From assembly GCA_947455195.1 (NCBI GenBank), contig CANGMI010000003.1, positions 199,620-263,619 of the forward strand: a stretch of 64,000 nucleotides of DNA, in the 5' to 3' direction. This DNA comes from Pseudomonadota bacterium. GTDB lineage: Bacteria; Pseudomonadota; Gammaproteobacteria; Burkholderiales; SG8-39. Positions 43,566-52,221 of this stretch are shown here, piece after piece; within the stretch, counting starts at the first letter, position 1, and each line of letters opens with the position of its first letter. The translations under genes and the position numbers were made by a program. The notes below the pieces were generated by a model. The model saw only the letters and a list, made by a program, of their open reading frames with translations. It was not told the origin of the DNA and did no database searches.

Positions 43566-44630
43566 TCAAGGCAGGGTAATTGCTGACGCTGCGCCAGTGT
43601 GCGGCACCAGCAGTGCGAGACTCTCGCGAAGCGCCTCGGCATCGATCGCACGGCCGATGCACACGAGCCGGCTGCGTCGATCCTCCGAGGGCCAGCGCGA
43701 GCGCCGTTCGGGCGGATGAAAGTAGGCGCCGATACCGTGAAGCACGACCGGCCCCTCGGCATCCTCGAGCCGGAGCAGCGCCTTGACACGCAGCATCTGT
43801 CGGCCGAAGTCCTCGACGATGCATCGCTGCCAGGCCGCGATGGCGGGCCAATCGACCGCCTGATCGAAGATGGCACTGCAGGCGACGATCTGCGGATCAT
43901 GCACCGGTGCGTCAGGCGCGATACGCCCGCGATCCAGACGGCCCCGACCCAGACCGCTGCGATCAGCACCTGCGCCCGGCTGCAAGGTCAGGACAGCCTG
44001 CGCACCGACCGTATCGAAATCCGCCGGGCAGAGGGTTGCCATGGCCTCGGCGCCCTCCACACGGCGAGCGATCGGATTGAGCGCCGCGAGCCTTTCTCGC
44101 AGATCGGCCGTCTCCCGCACGCTGGCAAGGTCCAGTTTCGTGAGCACGAGCAGGTCAGCCATCGCAACCTGACGCACCGCCTCCCACTGTTGCGACAACG
44201 TGGCAGCACCGGCAAACGCGTCAACCGTGGTGACGATTCCAGCGAGCCGGAACTCGGCACGCAGCAGCGAATCGGCCGCCAGCGCATTGGCCACCGGACC
44301 CGGATCCGCCAGACCGGTCGTCTCGACGATCACGCGGGCAAAACGCGGAACTGCACCCTTGACGCGCCGCACATACAGATCGGCCAGGGTCTCGCGAAAC
44401 CCACCCTGCAAGGCACAGCACAGGCACCCCGAATCGAGCAGCAGCAGGGTGTCTTCGGCCGATTCGATCAGGAGATGATCCAGACCCACCTCCCCCAGTT
44501 CATTCACGATGACCAGCGTGTCCGCCCAGCGGGGGTCGCGCAGCAACCGGTTGAGCAGCGTCGTCTTGCCACTGCCCAGGAAGCCGGTGACGATGATCAC
44601 CGGAATGCGCTCGTCGGCCAGGGCGTTCAT
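43566..44630 (-). CDS. CobW/COG0523-family GTPase metallochaperone
   Basis: 354 residues. N-terminal P-loop GFLGSGKTTLL, the metal-binding GCLCCAL in the switch region, ETTGLADPGPV, and TKLD as the guanine-recognition motif. The C-terminal CobW_C-like domain runs from about residue 245 and includes RVKALLRLEDAEGP. COG0523 proteins load metals such as zinc, cobalt or nickel into client enzymes at the cost of GTP. Located directly before the zinc hydrolase gene (16 bp), so that enzyme is the natural client. Also related to nitrile hydratase activators, which fits an amide-processing operon. Confidence 0.9.
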   Translation of the reverse strand: MNALADERIPVIIVTGFLGSGKTTLLNRLLRDPRWADTLVIVNELGEVGLDHLLIESAEDTLLLLDSGCLCCALQGGFRETLADLYVRRVKGAVPRFARVIVETTGLADPGPVANALAADSLLRAEFRLAGIVTTVDAFAGAATLSQQWEAVRQVAMADLLVLTKLDLASVRETADLRERLAALNPIARRVEGAEAMATLCPADFDTVGAQAVLTLQPGAGADRSGLGRGRLDRGRIAPDAPVHDPQIVACSAIFDQAVDWPAIAAWQRCIVEDFGRQMLRVKALLRLEDAEGPVVLHGIGAYFHPPERRSRWPSEDRRSRLVCIGRAIDAEALRESLALLVPHTGAASAITLP

Positions 44631-44693
44631 CCGGCGGATTCCGCCGTCAGCAGGGGCACGGCCACGCCCATCATCGAAGGCGCTCCATCGCCG

Positions 44694-46658
44694 TCACAGG
44701 GCGCGGGCGGTGCGCTGCCCCTCGAACACGGCTTCGACCGCGCTGCGTGGAGCCAGGCAGTCGCCCGCCATGGCGAAGCTGATCCCGGCCTCGCCCAGTG
44801 AAGCCTCGAGCGGATGGCAGGCACGCGGCGGTACGCAGGCGACCACATGATCGACCCCTTCGATCACCTCGCGCTCGCCACACGAAAGGTCCTCGAGGAG
44901 GACACGACCTGCGGCAAATGACAGCGGACGACGCATCGTGCGAACGCGCACCTTGCGCTCGCGCCAGCGCGAGAACGTCAGCGTCGTGCTGTAGATCGTC
45001 GTTCGCCACAGCATGCCCGCGGCCGGCGTGACCAGCGTCACCTGCGCCGCGCATTCGGAGAGGTGATCGATGAGCCCGAGCGTTCCCCAGTCACCGGTCT
45101 CGTCGTAGACCAGGACATGGCGCCCGCCACAGTCCAGTCGCGCTGCCTCATCGAGCGTGAGCGCGAGATGTCCGTCGGACAATGTCCGGGTGACCGGTGT
45201 GGCCCCGCTGGCGAGGATCACCTGGTCGGGCTGCGCTGCGAGGATCGCCTCGATAGTCGCCTCCTGACCGAGACAGACCGTCACGCCGTGGCGTGCCAGC
45301 CGTGACCGCGCATGCGTCAGCCACAAGCCAAAATCCTCACGCAGCCGCAGCCCGGCCGCAAGACGCAACCGCCCGCCGAGCGTCTGCTCACGCTCCCACA
45401 GAGTGACGCTGTGGCCGCGCGCCGCCGCCACGCCCGCCGCCTCGAGCCCGGCCGGCCCACCGCCGATGACAAGCACCTTGCGAACCACGGCGGCACGGTC
45501 TGCCTCGGGCTCAACCCACCGGGCCTCGCGCCCGGCCGCCGGATTGACCAGGCAGGTCAGCGCGATGTTCTTCTCCAGATTCTGTGCGCAGCCCTGATTG
45601 CAGCCAATGCACACCCGGACCTCGTCGGCTCGTCCTGCCTGCCACTTCGATACCAGGGCCGGGTCAGCCACATGCGCGCGCGCCATCCCCACCATGTCGG
45701 CATCACCGCTGGCAATGACGGCATCGGCCTCGGCAAGATCGCGAACCTTGCAGACCGTGAATATCGCGACAGGCCTGGGTGCGTCGGCAACCGCCGCGCG
45801 AATCGCACCGGGCAAGGACCGGAACATCGACCGGTCGACCGCCATGTCGGCCATCTGGGTTCCGAGCGAGCGGCTCATGTGATAAGCCGAGTGCGTGACA
45901 TGAATGAAGTCGAACTGCACCGCCTGAACCGCGCGACGGGCAATCTCGCTCGCCTCGTCGATATCGAGTCCGCCGGCAACGAACTCCTCTGCGCTGAAAC
46001 GAATGCCCAGGCAGACATCGGGGCCGGCCAGCGCACGCAGGCGCCTCGCCACCTCCAGGGGGAAGCGCATCCGGCGCTCGGTGGTCCCGCCGTAGTCATC
46101 CTCGCGCCGATTGGACAGGGGCGAGAGGAACTGCTGCAGCAGATGCCCGTGCCCCCAGTGCAGCTCGATACCGTCGACACCGGCCGCGAGCATGTTTTCG
46201 GCGGTTCGAAGATGTCCGTCGATGACGGCCTGCATGTCGGCGCGCGACATCTCGCGGGGTGTCCATGCACCGAGGCCCCACCGCTCGGGCGACGGCCCCC
46301 AGGAAACCGTTCGCTCGAAGTCACCGTCGATCTGTCGGCCCATGTGGCAGATCTGCGCGAAGAACAGCGCCCCTTCCTCCTGCACGGCGTCGACCACCTT
46401 GCGATAGAACGGCACGCACTCGGGCGCATAGCCGGCCACCCCCTGCGGACGACCCAGGGTGTTCTCCATCACCCGTATCGCCTCGAAGATCACCAGGGAT
46501 GCGCCCCCGCGCGCACGAGCGCGGTGATACGCGACATGGCGATCGGTGGGCAGGTGATCGGCGCCGAAGTTGGTGGTGTGGGCCGGGACGAAGACCCGGT
46601 TGCGTGCGCGCAGTCGGTTCAGCGTGAACGGGGTGAACACATGGTCAAGCTCACGCAT
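44694..46658 (-). CDS. TMADH/2,4-dienoyl-CoA reductase-like FMN/4Fe-4S/FAD oxidoreductase
   Basis: 654 residues. The N-terminal OYE-type barrel carries WGHGHLLQQFLSPLSNRRED and IRFSAEEFVAGG. The Fe-S site CIGCNQGCAQN..LTC follows at about residues 345-365. The C-terminal part holds a Rossmann dinucleotide site (VLVIGGGPAGLEAAGVAAARG) and a second one. This architecture occurs in trimethylamine, dimethylamine and histamine dehydrogenases and in 2,4-dienoyl-CoA reductase. Here it could oxidise an N-methyl group or reduce a double bond of the operon's substrate. It starts 11 bp after the TRAP permease gene, showing operon membership. Confidence 0.88.
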   Translation of the reverse strand: MRELDHVFTPFTLNRLRARNRVFVPAHTTNFGADHLPTDRHVAYHRARARGGASLVIFEAIRVMENTLGRPQGVAGYAPECVPFYRKVVDAVQEEGALFFAQICHMGRQIDGDFERTVSWGPSPERWGLGAWTPREMSRADMQAVIDGHLRTAENMLAAGVDGIELHWGHGHLLQQFLSPLSNRREDDYGGTTERRMRFPLEVARRLRALAGPDVCLGIRFSAEEFVAGGLDIDEASEIARRAVQAVQFDFIHVTHSAYHMSRSLGTQMADMAVDRSMFRSLPGAIRAAVADAPRPVAIFTVCKVRDLAEADAVIASGDADMVGMARAHVADPALVSKWQAGRADEVRVCIGCNQGCAQNLEKNIALTCLVNPAAGREARWVEPEADRAAVVRKVLVIGGGPAGLEAAGVAAARGHSVTLWEREQTLGGRLRLAAGLRLREDFGLWLTHARSRLARHGVTVCLGQEATIEAILAAQPDQVILASGATPVTRTLSDGHLALTLDEAARLDCGGRHVLVYDETGDWGTLGLIDHLSECAAQVTLVTPAAGMLWRTTIYSTTLTFSRWRERKVRVRTMRRPLSFAAGRVLLEDLSCGEREVIEGVDHVVACVPPRACHPLEASLGEAGISFAMAGDCLAPRSAVEAVFEGQRTARAL

Positions 46659-46669
46659 GCAACACCCCC

Positions 46670-47983
46670 CTAAAGCCCGGACGCCACCCGCGGCAACCAG
46701 GTCACGATCTGGGGAAACACCGCGATGATCGCCACCGACAGCACCAGCAGCAGGAAAAAGGGCAGCGTCGACCGGGCAATGAAATTGCTGTCGCGCCCGC
46801 TCATCACATGCATCACGAACAGATTGAACCCGACCGGAGGACTCAGCGTGGCCAGTTCGGTCATGATCACGATGAAGATGCCGAACCAGATCGGATCAAA
46901 TCCGGCCAGCTTCACGAGCGGGAGCGTGATCGATGTCGTGAGCACGATCATCGCGACACCCTCCAGCGCGGTGCCGAGCAGCAGATAGACAACGCACAGC
47001 ACGCCAATGAGCATGTAGGGGCTCAGGTGCAGGCTGGCGACATATTCGGACAGGACGCGCGGAATGCCGCTGAAGGCCATCGCTGCATTCAGCAAGGTCG
47101 AGCCGGCGAGGATCAGCCCGATCATGCAGGTAATGCGCAAGGCCCCGTACGCGCTGTCGACAAAGCTCTTCCAGGTGAGGCTGCGTCCGGCTGCCGCCAG
47201 CATCAGTGCACCCAGAACACCCAGGGCTCCGATCTCGGTGGCGGTGGCAACACCGGCCAGCAGGCCCCAGGTCACGCCCGCGATCAGCACCATGCAAGGG
47301 ATGAGTTCCCGTGAGGCGTGCAGCTTCTCGCGCAGCGACAGGACCGGGTCGGCCTTCGGTATCTGGTCGGGATTGAGCAAGGCCCACAGGGCGATGTAGC
47401 CGGAAAAGAGCAAGGTCACCAGCAGCCCCGGAAGCAGGCCGGCAATGAAGAGCTGGATGATCGAAACCTCGGCTGCAACCGCGTAGACGATCATGATCAC
47501 CGAGGGTGGAATCAGGATGCCGAGCGTGCCGGCACTGGCCAGAGAGCCGAGGACGATGCCATCCGGATAGCCGCGCTTGCGCAACTGCGGCAGCGCAATC
47601 TGGGAGATCGTGGCACAGGTCGCGGTCGATGAGCCCGACACCGAACCGAACAGCGCACAACCGAGGATGTTCACGTGGAGCAGGCGCCCGGGAACACGGC
47701 TCAGCCACGGGGCAAGCCCATTGAACAGCCCCTCGCTGATCCGGGTGCGGAAGAGGATCTCGCCCATCCAGATGAACATCGGCAAGGCCGTCATCGACCA
47801 GTCGGTCGCATCGCCCCAGATGGTTGTCGCTGCCACCTGGCCAACGGGTGCAGAGCTGGTGAGAAACACGCCCAGCCCGCCAACCACAAGCAGTCCGAAT
47901 CCGATCCAGAGTCCGGAGGCGAGCACGACGAACATCAGAACCAGCAGACCGAGCGCAAGCAAGGTGATATCCATGTCAGCCAT
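46670..47983 (-). CDS. dctM: TRAP transporter large permease
   Basis: 437 residues with about 12-13 hydrophobic segments. Typical DctM features are ALFGSVSGSSTATCATIS, GTLGILIPPSVIMIVYAVAAEVSI and GTALEGVAMIVLTTSITLPL. It uses the ion gradient to import the ligand delivered by the DctP protein. Start at 47983 (or 47974), with AGGGG upstream. It follows the DctQ gene by 5 bp. The long in-frame upstream extension overlaps DctQ antiframe and is not real. Confidence 0.93.
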   Translation of the reverse strand: MADMDITLLALGLLVLMFVVLASGLWIGFGLLVVGGLGVFLTSSAPVGQVAATTIWGDATDWSMTALPMFIWMGEILFRTRISEGLFNGLAPWLSRVPGRLLHVNILGCALFGSVSGSSTATCATISQIALPQLRKRGYPDGIVLGSLASAGTLGILIPPSVIMIVYAVAAEVSIIQLFIAGLLPGLLVTLLFSGYIALWALLNPDQIPKADPVLSLREKLHASRELIPCMVLIAGVTWGLLAGVATATEIGALGVLGALMLAAAGRSLTWKSFVDSAYGALRITCMIGLILAGSTLLNAAMAFSGIPRVLSEYVASLHLSPYMLIGVLCVVYLLLGTALEGVAMIVLTTSITLPLVKLAGFDPIWFGIFIVIMTELATLSPPVGFNLFVMHVMSGRDSNFIARSTLPFFLLLVLSVAIIAVFPQIVTWLPRVASGL

Positions 47984-47988
47984 CACCC

Positions 47989-48546
47989 CTATGACGCGTC
48001 GGCGGTCGACACGCCTTCGGTTTCCTCGAGCGCCGCGTACACCGGCTGGGCTCCGCCGAGGATGCGCAAGCTCTCGTCGAGCAGCGCAATCAGCAGGATC
48101 AGCAGTCCGATGAACATCGTCATCATCGGGATCCACTTCGGGATCGGCACGAGACCCAGCGTTCGTTCACCGATCTTCCAAGTCATGATGATCATGTCAC
48201 CGGTGTAGTAGAGCAGCACGGCAACAAGCAGTGCAGCAACCAGCGCGCACAGGAGTTCCGCGTATCGGCGCACCGGGGGGGCGAGTTTCTGGAGCACGCC
48301 CAGCATGCGCACATGCCCGCCGATCCGCAGCGTGTAGGTCATGCCGAGGAACACCGCACCCGCCATGCAGAAACCGGCAAAGTCATCGGCGGATGGAACG
48401 ATGGTGTTGAGCAACCGTGCCGTGACCTGGGCAAGCGTGAAGACCCCGATCATCACGAGACACGCGACGGCCATCGCACCCGTAGCCCGGTACACGCCAT
48501 CGAGCGCCCGTCGCAATGCGCTCGGCGACGGATCAGGATTCATCAT
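47989..48546 (-). CDS. dctQ: TRAP transporter small permease
   Basis: 185 residues with four transmembrane helices, as in DctQ. RARRAL-free N-terminus, GVFTLAQVTARLLN, then FAGFCMAGAVFLGMTYTLRIGGHVRM and the pair around VAVLLYYTGDMI. The conserved GHVRM segment is diagnostic. The ATG at 48546 overlaps the methyltransferase stop; a longer frame from 48591 lies inside that gene. It pairs with DctM just downstream. Confidence 0.9.
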   Translation of the reverse strand: MMNPDPSPSALRRALDGVYRATGAMAVACLVMIGVFTLAQVTARLLNTIVPSADDFAGFCMAGAVFLGMTYTLRIGGHVRMLGVLQKLAPPVRRYAELLCALVAALLVAVLLYYTGDMIIMTWKIGERTLGLVPIPKWIPMMTMFIGLLILLIALLDESLRILGGAQPVYAALEETEGVSTADAS

Positions 48547-49580
48547 GCTGCCGGCCTGCGCGCGACGAAAGCCGTCCACGGAAAACGCCACGTCGGCCAG
48601 TCGGCGCGTGTGGCGCCATCGACCTCCTCGAACGGCAGGGTCTGGACGTCGGTAAACCCCGACAACTGCAGTTCTCGCTCGATATCCATTTCGTTCAGGG
48701 TGACCATGTAGGGCTCGTTGTTGCGGCGGCTGTGGCCGTAATGGATGAACTCGAGAAAGGGATCCTTCACCCGAAAGTCCAGGTGAACGACCAGACCGCC
48801 GGGCTCCACGAGACGGTAGCTCTCGCGCAGGGTCTCACGGAGCGCGGATTCGTCCAGTTCGTGCAGCACCATCGTGGAGGTGACCAGGTCGAACGCAGCT
48901 TCGGGAAAGGGCGCGTGACGCACATCGGCCTGTCGGTAGGCCAGGTTGCCAAGCCCCGCCGTAGCGCCCTCGACGGCAGCGAGTTCGAGGCAGGGTGCCG
49001 AAAGGTCGATGCCTTTCACCTGCGCCTCGGGAAATCGCTGGGCAAGGGTGATGCTGCTCTTGCCAAAGCCGCAGCCCATGTCGAGCACGCTGCGGGGTAC
49101 GCCGAACTGTCCGAGCCATGCCGCGAAGCGCTCATGCAAGCCATATCCGCCAGTCGCTCCGGGCTGCGTGGAGGTTGCGCTGGCCTTGTAGACCAGCCCG
49201 GCACCCGGCCCGTCGGTGAGGTTGCCCGGATGCTGGTGAATGTCTACCGCGCTGTAGTAATCGGGAATTGTCAGGGTCGGATCGAGCGTCAGATTGTCGA
49301 CCGTATCGGCACCGGCAGGGCGCTCGTCGCGGAAGCGACGCACCAGGCCATAGCGGCCCGAATACTTCGTCCGTTGAATATGCCGCTCGAGCCATGCATA
49401 ACAGGCGTAGGTCGGGCTCGAGGCGAGCACGCGCTCGACATCGGTCGCGGTGCTGACGCTCGCGCCGTCCGAGCGTCGCTCGTAGTCTTCACGCAGTGCC
49501 GCCCACATGTCGGACATCCAGAACCGGCGTGCCTCGACCACGAATCCCTCGAAGGCCAGATCATCGCGACGACGGGTCAT
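48543..49580 (-). CDS. Class I SAM-dependent methyltransferase
   Basis: 345 residues. A 150-residue N-terminal part is followed by a Rossmann-type methyltransferase with motif I VLDMGCGFGKSS, motif II GIDLSAPCLELA, FDLVTSTMVLHEL (motif IV) and a later LVEPGGLVVHLDF strand. It overlaps DctQ and the small gene by 4 bp each, so it is a true member of the TRAP operon. A methyltransferase between the binding protein and the permease genes is unusual. Target unknown: substrate modification or small-molecule transfer is possible. Confidence 0.85.
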   Translation of the reverse strand: MTRRRDDLAFEGFVVEARRFWMSDMWAALREDYERRSDGASVSTATDVERVLASSPTYACYAWLERHIQRTKYSGRYGLVRRFRDERPAGADTVDNLTLDPTLTIPDYYSAVDIHQHPGNLTDGPGAGLVYKASATSTQPGATGGYGLHERFAAWLGQFGVPRSVLDMGCGFGKSSITLAQRFPEAQVKGIDLSAPCLELAAVEGATAGLGNLAYRQADVRHAPFPEAAFDLVTSTMVLHELDESALRETLRESYRLVEPGGLVVHLDFRVKDPFLEFIHYGHSRRNNEPYMVTLNEMDIERELQLSGFTDVQTLPFEEVDGATRADWPTWRFPWTAFVARRPAA

Positions 49581-49891
49581 CGAGCATCCCCGGCCACCGC
49601 TTCGAGATCGTTGCGCGACGCCGCCCGACCCAGCAGCGGTTCGAGCAGATGGCTGACGTAATCACGCCGGTCGATGGCGAGGGTGTGCTCGAGCGGCGAG
49701 CCAGGCGCAACCGATTCGAGTGCAGCAGGCGTCAGATGACCCGCATGCTGCAGGGCGTGCTCGAGCACGATCACGCGCTCACGCAAGACCTGCAGTTCCG
49801 CGGCCAGATTGAAGACGACGCCCATGACCCGATCGAGCGCCGGGTCGGCGAAGAACGTCTGCTCCTGCTGCGTCTGCCCCATCCCATGCAC
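49577..49891 (-). CDS. Small hypothetical protein in the TRAP operon
   Basis: 104 residues (or 101 from the ATG at 49882), not recognised. Mostly helical (DPALDRVMGVVFNLAAELQVLRERVIVLEHAL) with heptad-like spacing that allows dimerisation, no signal or membrane segment. Stop overlaps the methyltransferase ATG (ATGA) and the start lies 2 bp after the dctP stop, supporting translation. A subunit or helper of the methyltransferase is the obvious guess. Confidence 0.65.
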   Translation of the reverse strand: MHGMGQTQQEQTFFADPALDRVMGVVFNLAAELQVLRERVIVLEHALQHAGHLTPAALESVAPGSPLEHTLAIDRRDYVSHLLEPLLGRAASRNDLEAVAGDAR

Positions 49892-49893
49892 CT

Positions 49894-50880
49894 CTACTTT
49901 CTGCCGACCGCAGCCAGAAACGCCGTGATGGTGGCTTTCGAATCGTCATCGGCTTTCTTCAGCCAGTCGGCGCGGAGCGTCTCGCCGATCTTGTCGAGTT
50001 CGGCCTGCAGGGTGGGCGAGGGCTTGACGACCTTCATGCCGTTCTGCACGAGGGTCTTGCGCGACTCATCCACGTTGTGACGGCTCATGTCCCAGCCGCG
50101 CTTTTCGGCGACCTTCGAGGCATCGAGAATGGCCTTGCGCACGTCGGGCGCCAGCCGATCGAACGCCTGTGCATTCGCGAACACCATCTGCTTGGGGAGC
50201 CAGGCATCGGTGTCGTAGTAGTAGGTGCTGTATTCCCACGCCTTGAACACGACCGCCGAGGTGGGCGAGGTGTTGAAGGCCTGAATCGTGCCGGTGGTCA
50301 TGGCCTGCGGCAATTCGGTGATCTGCACCGTGGTCGGAACGGTGTTCATGAGGCGCGCCAGATTGGAGGTCATTTCGTTGTAGGCGCGCTGGCGCAAGCC
50401 GCTGGCATCCGCAAGGGATCGGATTTCCTTGCGAAAGAAGAATCCCTGCGACGGCCACGGCACCGCGTAGAGCAGCTTCAGACCCTGCTTTTCCATCCAT
50501 GCGTCGAGGTAGGGTCGCGAGATCTCGTACAGCTTGATGCCCTCGTCGTAGCTGTTGACGAGGAATGGCAGGCCGTCGATCTCGAACAGCCGCTTTTCCG
50601 GTCCGAGGTTCTGCATGAGCTGGGTGCCCAGTTCGACCTGCCCGGTCTGCACCGCCCGCTTGATGTCCGGGTTCTTGTAGAGCGATCCCCCGAAGTGGAT
50701 CGTGATCTGGGCCTTGCCGTCGGTCGCGGCCTTGATGTCATCGGCCCACTTCTGCATGTTCACGTTGATGAACTCGGTGGGCGGATAGGCATCGGCCAGA
50801 TTCAGCTTGACCTGCGCCAGGGCAAGCGTCGACAGGCCGCCCAGACAAAGGGCAAGTACGGCAGAAGAAACGGATTTCAT
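49894..50880 (-). CDS. dctP: TRAP transporter solute receptor
   Basis: 328 residues with signal peptide MKSVSSAVLALCLGGLSTLALAQ. The mature part has the DctP features GGSLYKNPDIKRAVQTGQVELG and FFFRKEIRSLADASGLR, which carries the ligand-carboxylate Arg of the family. Start at 50880 is set by GGGAG 7-11 bases upstream; the 11-residue upstream extension is excluded. A periplasmic protein that delivers a carboxylate-bearing ligand to DctQM. The presence of the Arg motif suggests that the operon's substrate carries a carboxylate. Confidence 0.93.
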   Translation of the reverse strand: MKSVSSAVLALCLGGLSTLALAQVKLNLADAYPPTEFINVNMQKWADDIKAATDGKAQITIHFGGSLYKNPDIKRAVQTGQVELGTQLMQNLGPEKRLFEIDGLPFLVNSYDEGIKLYEISRPYLDAWMEKQGLKLLYAVPWPSQGFFFRKEIRSLADASGLRQRAYNEMTSNLARLMNTVPTTVQITELPQAMTTGTIQAFNTSPTSAVVFKAWEYSTYYYDTDAWLPKQMVFANAQAFDRLAPDVRKAILDASKVAEKRGWDMSRHNVDESRKTLVQNGMKVVKPSPTLQAELDKIGETLRADWLKKADDDSKATITAFLAAVGRK

Positions 50881-50913
50881 CGAGGGCTCCCGGGAGGTCT
50901 GGACCACGCGCAC

Positions 50914-51621
50914 TCAGGCGCCGGTCGATTGTGCTGGCGCGCCGATCGTGGCGAGCCGGGCAATGATGTCTGCGGACGGTGCGACATCGGCGTACTTCTC
51001 CGACATGTCGAACAGGTTCACGGCGTGCGAAACCACCGAGCGATCATAGACGGCATCCTCGGCAACCAGAACCCGGAAATTGTAGGCGAACGCATCAACG
51101 ACCGTGCCTCGGACGCATCCGCTCGTACTGCACCCGGCGACCACCAGGGTGTCGACACCCAGATCGATGAGGTGACTCACCAGTGGCGTCGCGAAGAAGG
51201 CACTCGGATGCTTCTTGGGAATGAGCACATCCCCCTCACGCGGCGCCACCTCGGCGACGAAGTCGTAACCGTTGGCCGCGATGTTCATGATGGCTGGCAC
51301 CTTGGCGGCAAGACGGCCCCCTTCGGTGGCAACCTTGGGTGCGACGTGCGGGTAGAGCACAGGCCAGCCCTTCTGACGAAACTGGGCCAGCAGCGGCACC
51401 ATGTGGCCCACCGCTGCCCAGGCCGTTTCGCCACAACTGGTGGGAAACTCGCGGATGGCCTCCCAGAACGGCATGGGTCGCGTACCCACGGTGCGGTACT
51501 GCACGTCGATGATCAGGAGTGCCGGGCGAGTTCCGATGCCTCCGGAGCGTCCGAAGCCTGCAGCGCGGTACGCCCGCTGCTCTTCTTCGCTGATGATGCC
51601 ATCCCAGGGCCGCTTGCTCAT
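50914..51621 (-). CDS. Isochorismatase-family amidohydrolase (N-carbamoylsarcosine amidase-like)
   Basis: 235 residues. Catalytic triad visible: LLIIDVQ (Asp), PKKHPSAFF (Lys) and AGCSTSGCVRGT (Cys). The combination with DRSVVSHAVNLFDMSEKYADV is the style of N-carbamoylsarcosine amidase and maleamate amidohydrolase (NicF), not of true isochorismatases. These hydrolyse a terminal amide or ureido group. It is the first gene of the nine-gene operon. With the hydantoinase at the other end it gives a two-step ring-opening route; this pathway assignment is inference. Confidence 0.88.
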   Translation of the reverse strand: MSKRPWDGIISEEEQRAYRAAGFGRSGGIGTRPALLIIDVQYRTVGTRPMPFWEAIREFPTSCGETAWAAVGHMVPLLAQFRQKGWPVLYPHVAPKVATEGGRLAAKVPAIMNIAANGYDFVAEVAPREGDVLIPKKHPSAFFATPLVSHLIDLGVDTLVVAGCSTSGCVRGTVVDAFAYNFRVLVAEDAVYDRSVVSHAVNLFDMSEKYADVAPSADIIARLATIGAPAQSTGA

Positions 51622-51695
51622 GGCCTTTCTCCGTCAGTATTCAGTGCAGGCTTGCGCCTGCCGATCGCGGAGAATGTCCCGCATGCACCGGTTTG

Positions 51696-52121
51696 TCAAA
51701 ACGCGCCAGCGCGACCGCGACCCTTCTTCACCTCGCTGCGCTGCCGCTTGCCCTCGAGCCTGCGCTCGACCGATCCGCGCGTCGGACGGGTGGCGCGACG
51801 AGCACGGCGCACGATCATCACGCTGCGCACGAGCGCGGCAACCCGCTCGAAGGCTTCGTCCAGGTTGCGCTCACGACTGCGGTGCTCCTGCGACTTGATC
51901 ACGAGCACGCCATCGGCGGTAATCCGCCCGTCGCCGCAGGCGAGCAACCGCCGCTTGAGCGTGTCGGAGAGCGACGATGCCTGGATGTCAAAACGCAGGT
52001 GAACGGCACTCGACACCTTGTTGACGTTCTGGCCGCCCGCGCCCTGGGCACGCACGCCTACCGTCTCGATCTCCGAGAAGGGGATGCTGACCGCGGCCGA
52101 TACCTGCAATGCGCCTGCCAT
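51696..52121 (-). CDS. arfB: Alternative ribosome-rescue factor ArfB (YaeJ-like peptidyl-tRNA hydrolase)
   Basis: 141 residues. GAGGQNVNKVSSAVHLRFDI carries the GGQ motif of release factors, with no codon-recognition domain; the C-terminal tail (RRLEGKRQRSEVKKGRGR) is strongly basic, as needed to sit in the empty mRNA channel of stalled ribosomes. Normal ArfB length is about 140. The start at 52121 excludes an unrelated Arg/Pro-rich extension. Stands alone between two operons. Confidence 0.93.
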   Translation of the reverse strand: MAGALQVSAAVSIPFSEIETVGVRAQGAGGQNVNKVSSAVHLRFDIQASSLSDTLKRRLLACGDGRITADGVLVIKSQEHRSRERNLDEAFERVAALVRSVMIVRRARRATRPTRGSVERRLEGKRQRSEVKKGRGRAGAF

Positions 52122-52221
52122 GAGAGTCTGCGGTGGGGGTCTGCGGTGGGGGTTTGCGGCGTGCTTGTGCGGTGCGCGTCTGCGCCAGAAGACCGCGCAC
52201 CGTGGCTGCGACGAGCGGCGG

